From the NCBI GenBank assembly GCA_030704615.1, contig CM060734.1, forward strand, positions 42,548,042 through 42,612,041: 64,000 nucleotides of DNA. Direction: 5' to 3'. Shown here piece after piece: positions 48,401-60,611 of the stretch. Under the pieces are notes generated by a model. That model was not told where the DNA came from. It did no database searches and saw only the letters and a program-made list of their open reading frames with translations. The stretch comes from Takakia lepidozioides. Lineage: Eukaryota; Streptophyta; Takakiopsida; Takakiales; Takakiaceae. A program made the translations under genes and the position numbers. How positions within the stretch are numbered: the stretch's first letter is position 1; each line of letters opens with the position of its first letter.

Positions 48401-51400
48401 GGGTTCTAAGCTCTTAACGGAGCGACAAAAGCTTTGGCGTGATTTGAATCGGATTATACAACATATAACACCACGGCATGCGCCGCGAATACCCAAAGAT
48501 TATGTTAGGTTGCAATGTCACAACATTGTACACTCGCGCACATTTAAGCTGTTCATAGTTTTTCTTATTATTCTCAACTATGCATATATCGCTTCTCAAA
48601 AGTTTGATTTAAAAATATCAAAGGTTTCACAAAGCATTGAATGTGCCTTTGTGGCCGCATACTTGGTTGAGATTGGGTTAAAATTGTTGGGTATTCAGGT
48701 AAATATATATTGATACGGATTTATTTTCATAATATTATGCAATGAATGCATAATTTATTAATATATATAAGTAAATACTTAAATGACTGAGAGATGATCG
48801 TGGATTAAGTTATTTAGCAAATGTGTTGACATGGAAATGAGAAAATAATATATATCTTTAGTATTCTGTCAATCAACTCACTATATATATATAATGTATT
48901 ATTTATTATTTTTTAGTTAAAAGGGGAGGTAGCCCTTATAAAACTTTATATATTTCAGATAGTGAGAATGTACAGCCTCCTAGGATAATTATTTATTTGC
49001 AATCTGAATGAATGATCTAATCCAATGCAGTTTCTTGAGTTCATAAGCAATTGCTGGAATATAGCTGAGCTCATTCTTGTAGTTTCATCAGCAGCATGTT
49101 TGTTTCCGAAGCCCTATTCGTCAACACAAGGAGTTGGACACATATTTATTCTTCTTAGAATATTTCGTATCATTCGATATATTCCAGCATTGAGAACATT
49201 AGTGCAGACAATACTTATAAGTTTGCCATCATTAATATATGTCTTGATGTTCCTTGCTATTTTCCTAGTGGAGGATGCTATGATATTTTTCCAAACATTT
49301 GCAGTTGGAAATGGACGATCTGGTTTACAATGTGTCAACCACGACGTACTCTTTGTTGATTTTCCTACATCATTTGTGGTGATTTTTCAGGTATAAAAAT
49401 TTCTATTGTTTATTCAAAAATAAATGATCATAATTGCATCCATAAGATATATTTTTAGCTCAAGATAAAATGAATAGATGATCACTCGCATTTAATCAAC
49501 CATTTACATTTTCAATATTAGTTCTGTAAGTAGAGATCAACATTATAAAGTGTTTTAGTAATATTTAGATTGGCTGGAAAAAGATTTATAACACCACCGA
49601 TACACTGGAGTCAAATATATCATGATGTGATTTAATTTGCAGATGACCACACTTGACAACTGGTCATGTGTAATGACCGACCTTATGTTGTCACAACCCT
49701 ATTGTATAGCTTCAAAGGGTTACACTGGATCATGTGGAAATTTTACTGCAGCTATAATTTATTTCATTGCCATTGTATATATTAATACACGTATCATTAC
49801 AAATCTATTTATTGCCCAAATTATGGACACAATTACATTTGGATTATTGAATGAAAATGCGATAATCACACCCGATCATTTGATAAATTATCAAAAGCTT
49901 TGGTCTACAGAGAAATTCGATCCAAAGTAATTATGATCTTTAGCCAAACCAATTTTGCTAATAACTAAGAAAGATGACATTGAACTGTGTAGTTGTTGCT
50001 AACTTATATGCATTTATATTTGATGATTCTATAGCTAATATGGAGCTACTTTATTATTTTTAATTATCCCTATGATAAATTTAAGACAATATCAACAATA
50101 GCTTTTTTGTATCCTCCCTTTCCTTGGATACAATTCAAATAATTCTACAGCCAAATTTCACTTTGTGAAAACCATTAGATGGCTAACTTTCAAACATCAC
50201 ATATGTATGAGGCAGGCCTGTGCATTGGCATGTGTGTCTTGAGTTCAAACTAGCGTTGGGAGGTTTTTTGATTCAGCTACAAATTCGCCCCGGAGGTTAT
50301 TGAAAAAGTTATATGGATATATAACTGCGGTTCTTAAAAAAGACAAAGAACCGACAAAGGCTCATAACCGCAGCTTATGTAGTTTTGAAACCAGCCTGAA
50401 AACCGTCAAAGAACTGCCAAAGACCCACCGGTTATTTGATCAAACCGCCGGTTCTTTGAGGTTCTTACAATTAACCGGAACTGGCGGTTCTTTCCATGAA
50501 AAAAATCTGAAAAAATTGGAACCAGAGGTTCTTTGATTTTAAGATTTTGTAAAAACCAGAACCGGAGTGAAAGAAAATAGTTTCCGCCCAACACTGGTAC
50601 AAACCACTGTGAAGCTGCCTTAGGGCTCTATCCCCTGTGCGACTCTATGCTCAGAAAGGGGAGTAATTTTCCGCCTTCCTTGGGATAAAAATAAATGATT
50701 TTTTTGAAACTTTGTAAATAAGCGGCGATTGTTTTCACAATGATAATCATCATATAGAAGCTAAGTGTGTGGATTGCCAGCCTGATGTTTGCAGATGTAC
50801 AGGATACATAGGATTACACAAATTGCATGATTTTGTAGATGCTTTGGGTGCGCCTTTGGGTCAACGTAAAAATGCCCCAACCGCGTGGTAAGATTATCAT
50901 ACTTTTACTAAGTACCTTAGCTCAATATTAATATCATCAAACTTACCATGATGCAATTAGTAAAAGTGTTTTCTGTTTTTTGTTTTTGGAAAGGGGGGTT
51001 TTTTGCCTCTTTCAAAAAAAAAAAAAGTTGCTGGGCAGCCTGTGTTTCCTTGGAAAAAAAAAGAAAAAGAAAAAGTTAAATAGAAAACCCAACACAAGTT
51101 GGATGATGGGTTTTGCATGCATGCACAGGTACACAGGTCTGCAGTACCAAGTTCTCAACTTTCATATCCCAGGCAAGGGGATTCCTTTTCGAAGATTGCT
51201 CGAGGCACTTGTTTTGCATAGAATTGGATCCCAGGTACACTGGGAAAACGTGATCAGATCCCATCAAGAAGCTTGGGTGATGAGTTGTGTTGAGCTGTTG
51301 TCTGTGATTTGGCTGGTATCGTGTGGTGATCTAGTGTTGGAGCAGCTGCAGTTTGAGTACGCAGTTACAATATCTTGGAGGTGTGTGACCCCGCATGGTG

Positions 51401-52237
51401 TTGTGTTGCAGGGACTTGAGCTGGGCCTTCGAATAGAAAGGGAGAAAGAGATGAAAGACATTTGTAGGACTGCTGCTGCAATCAAAATTCAAGCTGCTAT
51501 GAGACGATTTCTGAACAAGAAGAAAGTTATTTTTCAACGCTCCCAGCCCAAGCCCCAGCCCAAACCCCGGCCGAAACCCAAAGCTCCTGTGATTGTAGTT
51601 CCCGAGCCGCCGAAGAAAGTATGCTAGTCTTAACTTGGAATGACTTGTCATTAAGTATAATGTGGCCGCATAATTCTTGCTGGATGTAGACAATGGCCCT
51701 GACAATGCGTATCGCTGAAAACTCGATACGTAAGACTGAACTAGCTAACTCAACTGTTCTCATGATCAGCCGAAGACTCAGTGGACTGCCGAAAGCCACA
51801 GAAGACCTCTCGAAAAATCAGCTGCATCGCCACCAGCAACGACCGACACAAAGAAATTGGTCCAAGAGAAGAAAGGAGAGGAACCACGGCCAGCATCAGC
51901 GACCGACACAAGATTAGTCGAAGAGAAGAAAAGAAGTGAACCACCACCATCAACGACCGACATAACAGATACAAACAAGTCGGTCGAAGTGAAGACAGGA
52001 CGTGAATCACCACCAACTACGATCGACACTGCCGATACAACCAAGCTGGTTGAAGAGGGGGAAGGACGGGAGCCACTACCATCGACGACCGATACTGCAG
52101 ATACAACCAAGACGTTGGTCTTAGAGAAGACAGAACGTGAACCATCACCATCGACAACGGCCACAGAAGATACAACCAAGCCGGTCGACGAGAAGGAAGG
52201 ACCCGAACCAGATGGCTCTCCAGCAGGAGAAAAATGA
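36487..52237 (+). CDS. Four-domain voltage-gated cation channel alpha subunit, CaV-like, EEDD filter
   Basis: Reconstructed as 25 GT-AG exons: 36487-36530 (provisional start), 37712-37940, 38310-38437, 38815-38949, 39142-39249, 39517-39631, 40219-40343, 40586-40715, 41168-41239, 41341-41407, 42013-42116, 42300-42828, 44482-44571, 45049-45203, 45363-45607, 45903-46029, 46378-46657, 46948-47336, 47727-48698, 49031-49390, 49643-49926, 50795-50887, 51129-51234, 51412-51618 and 51770-52237. Every junction keeps phase, giving about 1,853 aa. Each of four repeats has S1-S6. S4 segments: ALRAFRALLALRH (I), VIRLLRFFHDPKAK (II), MRTTRVIHRIAGLR (III), LLRIFRIIRYIPALR (IV). Pore motifs: SFEGW (E367), TGESW (E742), TTDSW (D1189), TLDNW (D1473). 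After repeat IV come an EF-hand-like stretch (FDPKCTGYIGLHKLHDFV), an IQ motif (AAIKIQAAMRRF, about 1655) and a repetitive tail. It should pass Ca2+ across a membrane on depolarisation. Confidence 0.93.
41533..41800 (-). repeat. tRNA-derived SINE-like element in channel intron
   Basis: On the minus strand an A box TAGCTCAGCTGG (41784-41773) and a perfect B box GGTTCGAACCC (41740-41730) lie about 40 bp apart, as in a Pol III promoter. The body continues to a microsatellite tail made of TTA/ATT units (41560-41533). No tRNA cloverleaf with acceptor stem is evident, so this is a SINE rather than a tRNA gene. Its body shares a block with 47560-47640. Confidence 0.7.
43105..43175 (+). repeat. Possible tRNA-like SINE head in the large channel intron
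   Basis: GTAGCCAATTGGTAAGG resembles a Pol III A box and GGGTTAAGGTGTC, about 40 bp on, resembles a B box. The large intron (42829-44481) otherwise shows no gene. The match is weaker than for the element at 41.7 kb. Confidence 0.35.
47455..47640 (+). repeat. Second SINE-like copy, opposite orientation, in channel intron
   Basis: The reverse complement of this stretch shares GGGAGCGAC, CTCACAATTCAGG and GCCATGAGGCA, in the same order, with the element at 41581-41660, so the two are related copies facing opposite ways. The head with the Pol III boxes is decayed here. Confidence 0.55.
51857..52210 (+). repeat. Repeats coding for the channel C-terminal tail
   Basis: The last exon encodes about five copies of a 21-24 residue unit of the form EPxPSTTDTADTTKxVEEK. 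Copies are diverged but keep TTD-ADTTK and a charged E/K/R stretch. The unit is in frame, so copy number can change without breaking the protein. The tail is hydrophilic and probably disordered. Confidence 0.85.
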
Positions 52238-53630
52238 TCAGGAAACCAGAAAACCTCTGATCACGAGAGTCCCATGATACGTGTAGCGTAGAGGTCACTC
52301 CCTCCTGCTTTATGATTACTGATAGTATGGACCTAGCCGGTTTTTATCGCAGCAAATGAAGGTAAAGAAAATTCTTGATGGGCTAGTGGGGAGTAGAAAT
52401 CAGGCCCAGAAGTAGAGCGGCTGACTCTTCTCTCGCTGACATCAGGAAACGGGGAGAGCCCTCCGGCCGCTTTGGACTTTGGACATGGCTTGCCTTTTTG
52501 GATTTTGTATGCGAGGGAGGCTGAATGTTCTTTTGCGCGCTGGGTTTTCTTACAAGAAAGTGCATTGAACTGAGTAGCCATGTGAGTTCACAATGAAACC
52601 TTAAGGGGGCGAGTAGTGTCATGAAGCAAACGAGGGTGCCGATGATCAGCCCAGCAAAGTGATTCGTAGTAAGGATGTCGTCTAAAGAAGCGACATTGGA
52701 ATCACATCTTTCAGTCTTTTCCTTTTGCCGAGGTCCAAGTTGACATTGACACCGCATCTGCATCCAAGAGAAAGAGAGAGGGCAGAAATTTTAGTCTCCG
52801 GTGTCAATGTCTTATGGTTGGCCACTTTGCTCGACAACTTGTAACAGTTGCTTCAGTCCTTGACTATTTGTGTGTAGGGCCTTGGCGCTTTTCGCAGCAA
52901 AAGCGGATGCAGTGTGCTTAAGTTATTTGAAACTTGACTGCCCTTCTGCAAGATCCCTTAATGCAATGGATACATTCTGTAAGACCATTCTAGTGTAGCC
53001 AGGTACTCGAGCCTTGGAATGTGGAACAACTATCCTCCCCAGTTTGAAGTGCTCAGCAATTTTGGTATTTGAAAGTGTCACTTAGAAATGGTACTGGAGA
53101 CAGTATCCATTGGGGTGTTCAAATGAGTGTAAAGAAAGAAGTGATAGACAACTAGACAGGAGTGTGATGTCTCCTTGGATGTAGGATATATAACATTGGT
53201 CCTCACATAGTCCTGGTATAACTAACGAGGATCTCTGTACAGTGGTAAGAATCTTAGCATATCTCACCACCCATCTGGCAATAATCTTTCGCGTAGTGAG
53301 TGCATGTTAATTATAAATTCTGGTGCATTGTTGTGTTTGCCAACAGCCCAGACAGTGTCAACAGCGGCTGGGATGATTGGACAACTCAAGCAGACTCCTG
53401 CCAGCACATCTTTATGGAGTTCCCAGCTGGAGGCACTGGCCACAAATGGCCTGTCCAGTCTACGCCTCTCCAGTCTAGCCTATGCTGCAAAAAGGACACA
53501 CAGTAACTTGCATCACTTGAATCCTTCATACTAATCTGCTTGGGTCTATCTTGGCCGACTCGATTAGGGGCTACAACAAATCACTGATGAGAGAAGTCAC
53601 CCAGTTTTTAGTTATGCTTGCTGAACAAAT
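52238..53630. other. Intergenic between convergent channel and BRCT genes
   Basis: About 1.4 kb holding the 3' ends of the two convergent genes. A plus-strand frame at 53347-53533 (AAGMIGQLKQTPASTS) looks protein-like but has no family match and no partner exon. No other feature is seen. Confidence 0.45.
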
Positions 53631-56600
53631 TTAAGAGCCAAGCCAAAGGTCATAGATCTGGCCTATATTTTCTTGGCTGACTCGCTTCAACCCTTCAAAA
53701 TGCCGCTTGCTGCCTAAAAACTCAGCACGCCTGACTGGGACGTACCCGAGTTCTTCAGCCTCCTTAGAAGCATACATGCTTCGAAGCCGGTCTGCATGCT
53801 TGGAGTCTGTGTTAAGGGCTACCTCGATCTCTTCAGTAGGTAAGTACTCCTGCAAGTCACACTTCGTGGTTTTGTCAATACCACTCTAATTCTAATGTGG
53901 CCCTGCAGTGGGGACTCAAAGCCCCACATATTCAACCCATCCTGGATGAGTGATAATCTCAATACGAACTCGTAGCCAGCAGTTCTGTTTGAAAATTATG
54001 CTTCACTATGGCCAGCTGCTTAAACACATGCGATATCTAGTCATCGACTGTTCTACCACCAGTTTCCTAATGACCAGGTTTTTGAGACTGAGCTTAAATC
54101 TGTCACAGCACTTCCATATGGCTGACAAACATCTGGCTACAGAGAATGGAGTGTTGATCAAAGGCAGATATTGACATCATGTGACAGAGGGTGATGTTCA
54201 TTCCAGCATTGGTACATGGCCAACTTTACGCACATTGTGGCTGTGATGGCACTGCCAGTCAAAACTGAGTGTGAAAAGGGTCAAGGGAAAGGGAGAAGAA
54301 GAAATCTATCACATGATGCAACATGGAGATGTAATCATCCCCTTAGTCACAAACTCACCTACTCTCTGGTCCAATTAAACAAGAACTTGTACCTGATAGA
54401 ACGAGTAGATGTGGCCAATAATTTGCTCACTTGTGAACCCTTCTTCACTGAAAAAGGTTCGAGAAGATGGACCCATCTCTGAAAACCGGTCGATGGGAAA
54501 TAAGATAGTCAAAAAGGTGCCTCTGAAAATGATCTCCTGTTTCTCACTGCAGACATTCAGCAACTGTCAGATGATACACTTGAAAAGTGAAAACATCATG
54601 TGTCCAAAGTGTCACTTTTTTGCCTGTAAGCAAGACTCGGGCTTTTGTGGCATCCACCTTTCCTCGAGCAAACTCAGTGTCACAGGTCCCTCTGTGAGGA
54701 AACTATGAATTTGTTTTCTTGTATTTGCAAACCACAAAAATCACCAATAGACGGGGACTTGTATGTCCAACATAAACTAGAAAGCAACAATACCATTATC
54801 CCAGCATCCAACAGTCCACCTTCAAAACAGAAGGCAGCAGCCCTTCAGGGTGAACTGACACCATAAGTTACGCTTGCTTTGGCAAGAGTCTTCCTACCCT
54901 CATCCCATGTTTTGATCTAGGCATAAAAGTCTGTCCAAATGATTCTCTCCTCCATCTTCTTAACAAAGATTGCAATACACCAAAGCCCTGGAACAGAAGT
55001 TGTTCCAACTCAGGCAATGAGCACCCAGCCTGACCTAGACCACTAAGCAGCATTGTGATGAAGTATAAACTGGTAAGACAGCAGATGGGGCATATAGCTA
55101 GTACCTTTCTGTCATTGGCCTTGTGCATATCTCCCTCACAGACACCTCACTTTCGACACCCCTACCATTGTTCCGAGAACAGACTATGCCTTGCTCACAC
55201 GCTTCCATCTCTGGACCATTTTCAAGCATTGCCTCCTCTAAGGCATCGGTGTAGACCTGGGCAGCTAATGGCACGTCTGTAACCGACCAACATACTGTGT
55301 CCAAGAGGCTGACAGGTGTGATTGGACGAGGTAGCGTTCGGCAAGGCTGCAAGGATTTAGGCAGATGAACATTTATCAATCCAATTAGGACTAACTAGCA
55401 TATAGCAAGAGGGAAAGGAGACAGAATAGATAAAATTACTCATGATGGAAACCTTCTGAAAATTAGAACTGTAAACAATCTAGCAACACTTTCAAACTGT
55501 ACCTGCATACGGATGCCTCGCCTTCTTCGAACACCAGCCTTAGCAGCACTGGTCCTCGCCTGACGGTCCTGCAGTTGAGCCTCCCCTGTTCTCTCATTGC
55601 CAGGCTTGCAAAGCACCAGCAAACCATTCTGGTTACTAGCATTCTGGCCCACAACCAACCACAACTTTGCTTCATTTGAACACCTAGTCTGCTATAGAAA
55701 AAGGACACAAATCATGTGGAATATGAAAGAGTCTGCTGCCTGGGGCTCTGTCTCTGCCTCTCTCAGGGAAGGAAATCAGTAGATATCCACAATTTGACTA
55801 CCAGAAAATCCACAGCCACGTGTCAAATCTTTGTCAGGAGAGGTGTATTAGCATACTGAAAACAATATCATACTTTTCAGTATGGTGCAAATCCCAGACT
55901 TCAACTGGACACTAATCAACTATGCACAAATGTCTCTGCCTGGGTGTATGAATATGACAATGCTTACCTAGTTTCAGATCCTGGTAGGTGAAAATGCTCA
56001 AGTGACTTCCAGAAGCATGCTATCTCATGGCAACTGTACCCTTGAGGTATGTAACAGTACATCTCTCTCGCCTTCTCTTTACATCCCCTCTACTCCTAAC
56101 TAACCGGAAAAAGGTAAAAGAAATGAGAATAACTCTAGAAAGAGTGAAATACCCCTGAGCAGCAATACACTAAACAAACATGGAGTCCTATTAATGTTCT
56201 TCAGAGTTCCCATGGCTATTCCATGTCTACAAATTGAGCACAGGGAAATAGTGGGTTCGGGAAGGAATTTAACACATACTGGGAAAGGGCGACTGCTGTT
56301 CCTCCCAGTGATCAAGAGATCTGCAAGGTTTCTTGCAAGATCTGCGGAATATTGCACACTTCGTAATGGATGACCTTCCCGTGCAGACATTACCCACATT
56401 GGCTGCATGAGCCCACCTCATGCATGAGAAGCAATGTCGATCATAAACATGTAACCACTACATGAATGTATGCATGTGACACAATCTATGGCTAAAATGA
56501 GGACACTTGACTGCCAACCTTAAGCCATCCCTTCCCATCATCTCTTCGAATGGCTGTGCAAGGGAAAACAGCAACCACTTCTCTGCGTACATCTTTCACA

Positions 56601-59600
56601 AGATTGTGCTACCACTAGCTTTTTATGTCCTAAGCCAGTAACATTTTAGCATAGGCGTGCCTTGAAGTGAAATCTAAGGTTGACAGTACCTAAAATATGC
56701 ACTATCCTGAGACCTTGATTTTCAGCATTATGATGGGAAAATGTATGGGGACTCCAATTCACACCCAGTGAAAGTTTCCAACTAGAAGGTCTACTCACAG
56801 AAACAAGATTAATGTTGAGGCCAATATATTTGGCCAGGGAGTTCACTTCACAGACAACATGGGTGGCATTGCTTCCCTTCGACCAGAACTCCACACAGGT
56901 GGCCCCCCATGTCTCAGCAGCTTCCTGCACCTGCATATTTCATGCAAGTGGAATAGGATATCTGAGAGGAGATTTGGTAACCAGTTTAAGGCACAACAAG
57001 GTGAGTATTTCTTGAACAAAGGTATCAAAATCCTAGAAATCAGACAAGTGGAGGTGCCAAGCAGACCCCGCATCTCTACTTTCATTGCTAAGCACCAGAG
57101 TCATCAACACTCTATACAGGCTTCTCAGATCTAGGGCTGTGCAGCAGGCCCTTACTCTAGAATGCGACATGAGGGAAGAAGCATCTCAGGCTTGAGCCTC
57201 ACCTAATCGATATGCGTAAGCTTTGAGGACCCATGCAGTTTGTCCTAAGCCTGACAGCCAGAGGAGGAACATAATGACCAATGGAAAGACATTTCCTTAA
57301 CTGAACCATGGTTGCAACACCCTTATTGCAGAGAAAAGAAAAGCACTTACAAGGACATGGGTGGGAAAAGATGAGGCAGAGAGAGGCAGACCAACTAACT
57401 GATTGATAGCCAACAAAGTTGAGTACTAAAACAGATTGTTACCTTTCCCTGCAACTCGCTTGACAGATCAGGATCTATATAGAAGCGTGCACCCGCAAGG
57501 ACCGAGGTTGATGACTGCTTCACTGATCCATTAGCTTTTGGTGCTGACCTAAGACTTGGTTGCAGGCAGAGTGAACTGCCCACATCTCGGCCAGCTGGCA
57601 GGCATGAGTTCTGCCAGCTGCTTGTTGCAATAGCTTGGGAGAAATTCTCAACTGGCGTAGCTCCATTCACATGACTTCTCTGCACACTGTATAAGGACTC
57701 ATCCAATCGCACTGCAAACCACCCAGACCACACCAAGAAATTCAGACCAGTGATATCAAAATTGGTACGAGCAACAGTACAAATTTAGGTTCGTGACCTG
57801 CTAGGTTGCAGGTTCTCTCTGCAACTCTCCCTACAAAAAGGGAAAAACTTCTGAACCGCATGAAGCAGTCATTTTCTGTCCTTGTGAACAAAGAGAATAC
57901 ATGGAATTAATGATGATACATGAAGCAAAATTAATTCATCCCCCTCCCCTTCCCTTGGGCAGCCACACCGAAAGAACCCACCCATCTGGGATGCACAACA
58001 GGGCACCTTTGGAGTCTCTTGATTTGGATTTCTTGTTATTCTACTTCCCCATGGGCCCCTCTCTCACCATTATAGAGTTCCTCTCTCTAATCCCCCTTCC
58101 CCCTCACCCCCTCTCCTCCCGTTACCAAGAAGCTGTGAGAGCATCTAATATGCAAAGAGTAGATAGAAAGTGAAAAGTATGTGTAGTCTATCCCAGGGCC
58201 CCTGGGAAGGAAATGAGACCGTATTGCTTGGCAGAGTTGAGAAACCATGGGAGTGTGACAACGAAGAGGCCTCTTCGCAATCCATGCTTTAAGGCATGTT
58301 CAAATTTCCGGCCACTACAGCTGTGCTGCAAGTCAAGGCATCACTCTTCTACATTACATCTGGGCTTGTCACACAATGCTTTTACTAGTCCTGGAATATT
58401 GAAAAAACCACTGATTGAGAGTATTTTCCTGGTAGAGTAGAAACCTGTATAGAGGTCTGCGTATGAGAGAGTAATTAGATTGTCAATTAGCTTAGGGCCT
58501 AACCAAGCTTGTATTCAAACACAAAAATACCAGGAGCACCAAACGTTGAGTCTGGGGTTCCAGGAACGAGAGGCAATGTTAGTTGAGAGGCAGCCTTGGC
58601 ATTTGAGTGCAAGCGATTCGAGGAATCACAAAAGGCTTCTGCATCAACCTGCCTTTCTCAAGTGGCCACTTCTTTCAGTTGATGAATCAATTCATGGATC
58701 TAATCTTACACCTGGCCCCAGAGCATTATCACACAACACCCTGGAAACTACCATATAGATTTGCAGAAGGATTGTATACATTTTCAGACAGTTGAGATGG
58801 TAAATGACAGGCCCTTTGGTATGATGAGAATGTGACACATTGGCTTTCATTGTGGTTTGTACTGGATATTGGCTTCGTCAGCAAAGCAGGAAAGTTTGAA
58901 AAGATGACTGCAGTACGAGTATACTATCTGAATAGTATGCTCTCATTGTATTAAACAAATGTGTAAACAATAGCAATGAGAGGATATTTGAACAACAAGA
59001 TGGGTGCAATAAACATGGAGATCTGGGCTGTAGTGGCCCCCCATCCTCTCTGTCGTCATCTGCACTTGCTTGCGGGCCTCTGCATCCAAGTAAAAGCCAT
59101 AGACAGAAAGTTTGCAGAGACCCAGTGAGCTTCTCATTTGAGAGATACATACACATGCGATCAGTCCAACCTCGTCCTTTGGTACTTCTTCAGAAAGCAA
59201 GCCCTTTTCTTATGTTGTGCTTGCATTGGTTGTAGGTTATGTGCATCTTCTTCAACAACTCTTGTCAGTTGCCTACATGACATGTCAGATAGGAAGCTCT
59301 AGGATATTTGGCAGCGACAATTGAAATGTCCAAATCGTGAGGTTGGGATTGCACCAGAACTCACGGCCAGGTGAATAATGTACAGCATCGGACAGAAACA
59401 ATAGAGCAAAACAAAATACAGAAAGACAGACTGCTTGCTGAACAAAAGAGATATAGCCAATACATCAAGTTCACATTCGCGTACCTTTAGAAAGACCGGT
59501 GACACAGATGACAAGCCCAGAAAATGGTTTTTCAGCACAATCCTCCGTCGACAGACGAGAGAGAGTCTGTAGAGCCAACGTGTGCTCACTGCTGGATATG

Positions 59601-59641
59601 GGGTCCAGTGACGCTGAAGGGGACGGTGAAGCCGTAAGCAT
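53631..59641 (-). CDS. Two-BRCT-domain protein, plant DNA-repair type
   Basis: I read 11 exons: 59641-59485, 59079-58988, 58322-58220, 57711-57443, 56930-56799, 56402-56280, 55691-55503, 55346-55140, 55029-54898, 54476-54393 and 53849-53631, all phase-consistent, giving 568 aa. BRCT1 (about residues 44-135) has GLVICVTGLSKEARKQV, CTHLVVQ, GRKFEHALKHG, VTLPWFLNSAKQY and VRLDESLYSVQ. BRCT2 (about 188-280) has LAGARFYIDPDLSSELQGK, GATCVEFWSKGSNATHVVC, PMWVMSAREG and SADLARNLADLL. The C-terminal conserved block is FFSEEGFTSEQIIGHIYSFY joined to TDSKHADRLRSMY. This arrangement matches the Arabidopsis BRCT protein AT3G21480 as I recall it. BRCT pairs bind phosphoproteins in DNA-damage signalling in the nucleus. 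Intron 2 is of the AT-AC class. Exons 9 and 10 and the middle are the least certain. Confidence 0.87.
58323..58987 (-). other. U12-type AT-AC intron in the BRCT gene
   Basis: On the minus strand the intron begins ATATCCTCT, right after the codons for LVVQ, and ends GCAGCAC before the codons SCSGRKF. The 5' site agrees with the minor-spliceosome consensus ATATCCTT at seven of eight bases. A branch site CCTTGAC has its A 10 nt before the AC end, the short spacing typical of U12 introns. These borders join BRCT1 in frame exactly as the family requires. No GT-AG pair nearby does so. Confidence 0.85.
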
Positions 59642-60611
59642 GGCGTTAGGCTACTACCACGCAGCTGCTCGGAAACCCAAACTTTCGAGTCCCGGAACCT
59701 CATCTTTGTTCCAAACTAGTCCTTTCACCCCCGCTAATCTTGCCTGGAATTCTTGCCTCCCCCATTGATGCAGGCCCGTGTTTCAGTCTCTCCCTATGAA
59801 CGTCTTCCAACCTTTTCTACCTCTATCTGGCACTTCAACATCTTCAGCGACTTCACCATTTAATCTTACATTCCTTCCATTTCGATCCTTCCATTTTCTC
59901 CTGTGGCTCTAGATTTCACCCCCCCAAATCTGTCAGTTTCTGACCAGTCCCTCAGCTACACTGAATTCTTGCAACCCACAAAGACGAACATACCCGTATC
60001 CAACCATTCTAAGTCACGTGTATCCTCTCCGCAGCAACTTTGCAAGTAAAAAGAGTTTACTCTCTCCCTCCCCCTCGCACACACTTACAAACCTCGTCAT
60101 TATCTATCTGTCTGTCCACCACTTAACCACAATGTTTCCGAAGCTCACCCCAAAGAGGAAAGCAGACTCAGATTAAGCTTCCCCCTGCTCTTAATGCTCA
60201 GCGTTGGTTTATCTCTCTTGTGTTGCTCGGTATCGGCAATGCCTTGAGAGCCAGAATACTTCGATTATCTTTGCAGAGCCAGTTCAAATTTGCTTCATGC
60301 TGAGATCAGCGCCATCTCAGAGCCAGAACGAACGAATCCCATCTTCTTCTTCTTACTTCGTTCGCAATCTCGTCGACGCCATGCGATCTTGCAGGGAGGG
60401 TGGAGCCAAGCAAGGCTCTTGTGCGTGGAGCCCACAGTCTCCTCGAGCAGCTGGGAGATGACCATCTAACAAACGGTTCCGTTATAGATGATCGTTAACT
60501 AACATCTCGTTTACTAGCGGATTAACATATGGAGGAACAGGCCTTCTGCAAAGAAACGCCCACGCCCTGGCTCGTCGTGTTCTTCGCTGGCTGCCATCGA
60601 GGTTCGCAGCG
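59642..60611. promoter_or_regulatory. Divergent promoter region of BRCT and importin genes
   Basis: About 970 bp separate the two start codons, which face away from each other. The region is rich in C/T on the plus strand, with a run of CTCTCCCTCCCCC near 60060. No TATA box or other element can be named with confidence. The 5' leaders of both genes must lie here. Confidence 0.5.

Noticed and set aside
53347-53533. Plus-strand exon reading AAGMIGQLKQTPASTS
   Set aside because: There is a possible acceptor before it, but no partner exon or family match, and it lies between two convergent gene ends.
58820-58990. A GT-AG alternative for BRCT intron 2
   Set aside because: The only nearby GT sites lie inside the LVVQ codons, have poor donor context, and would delete conserved BRCT residues.
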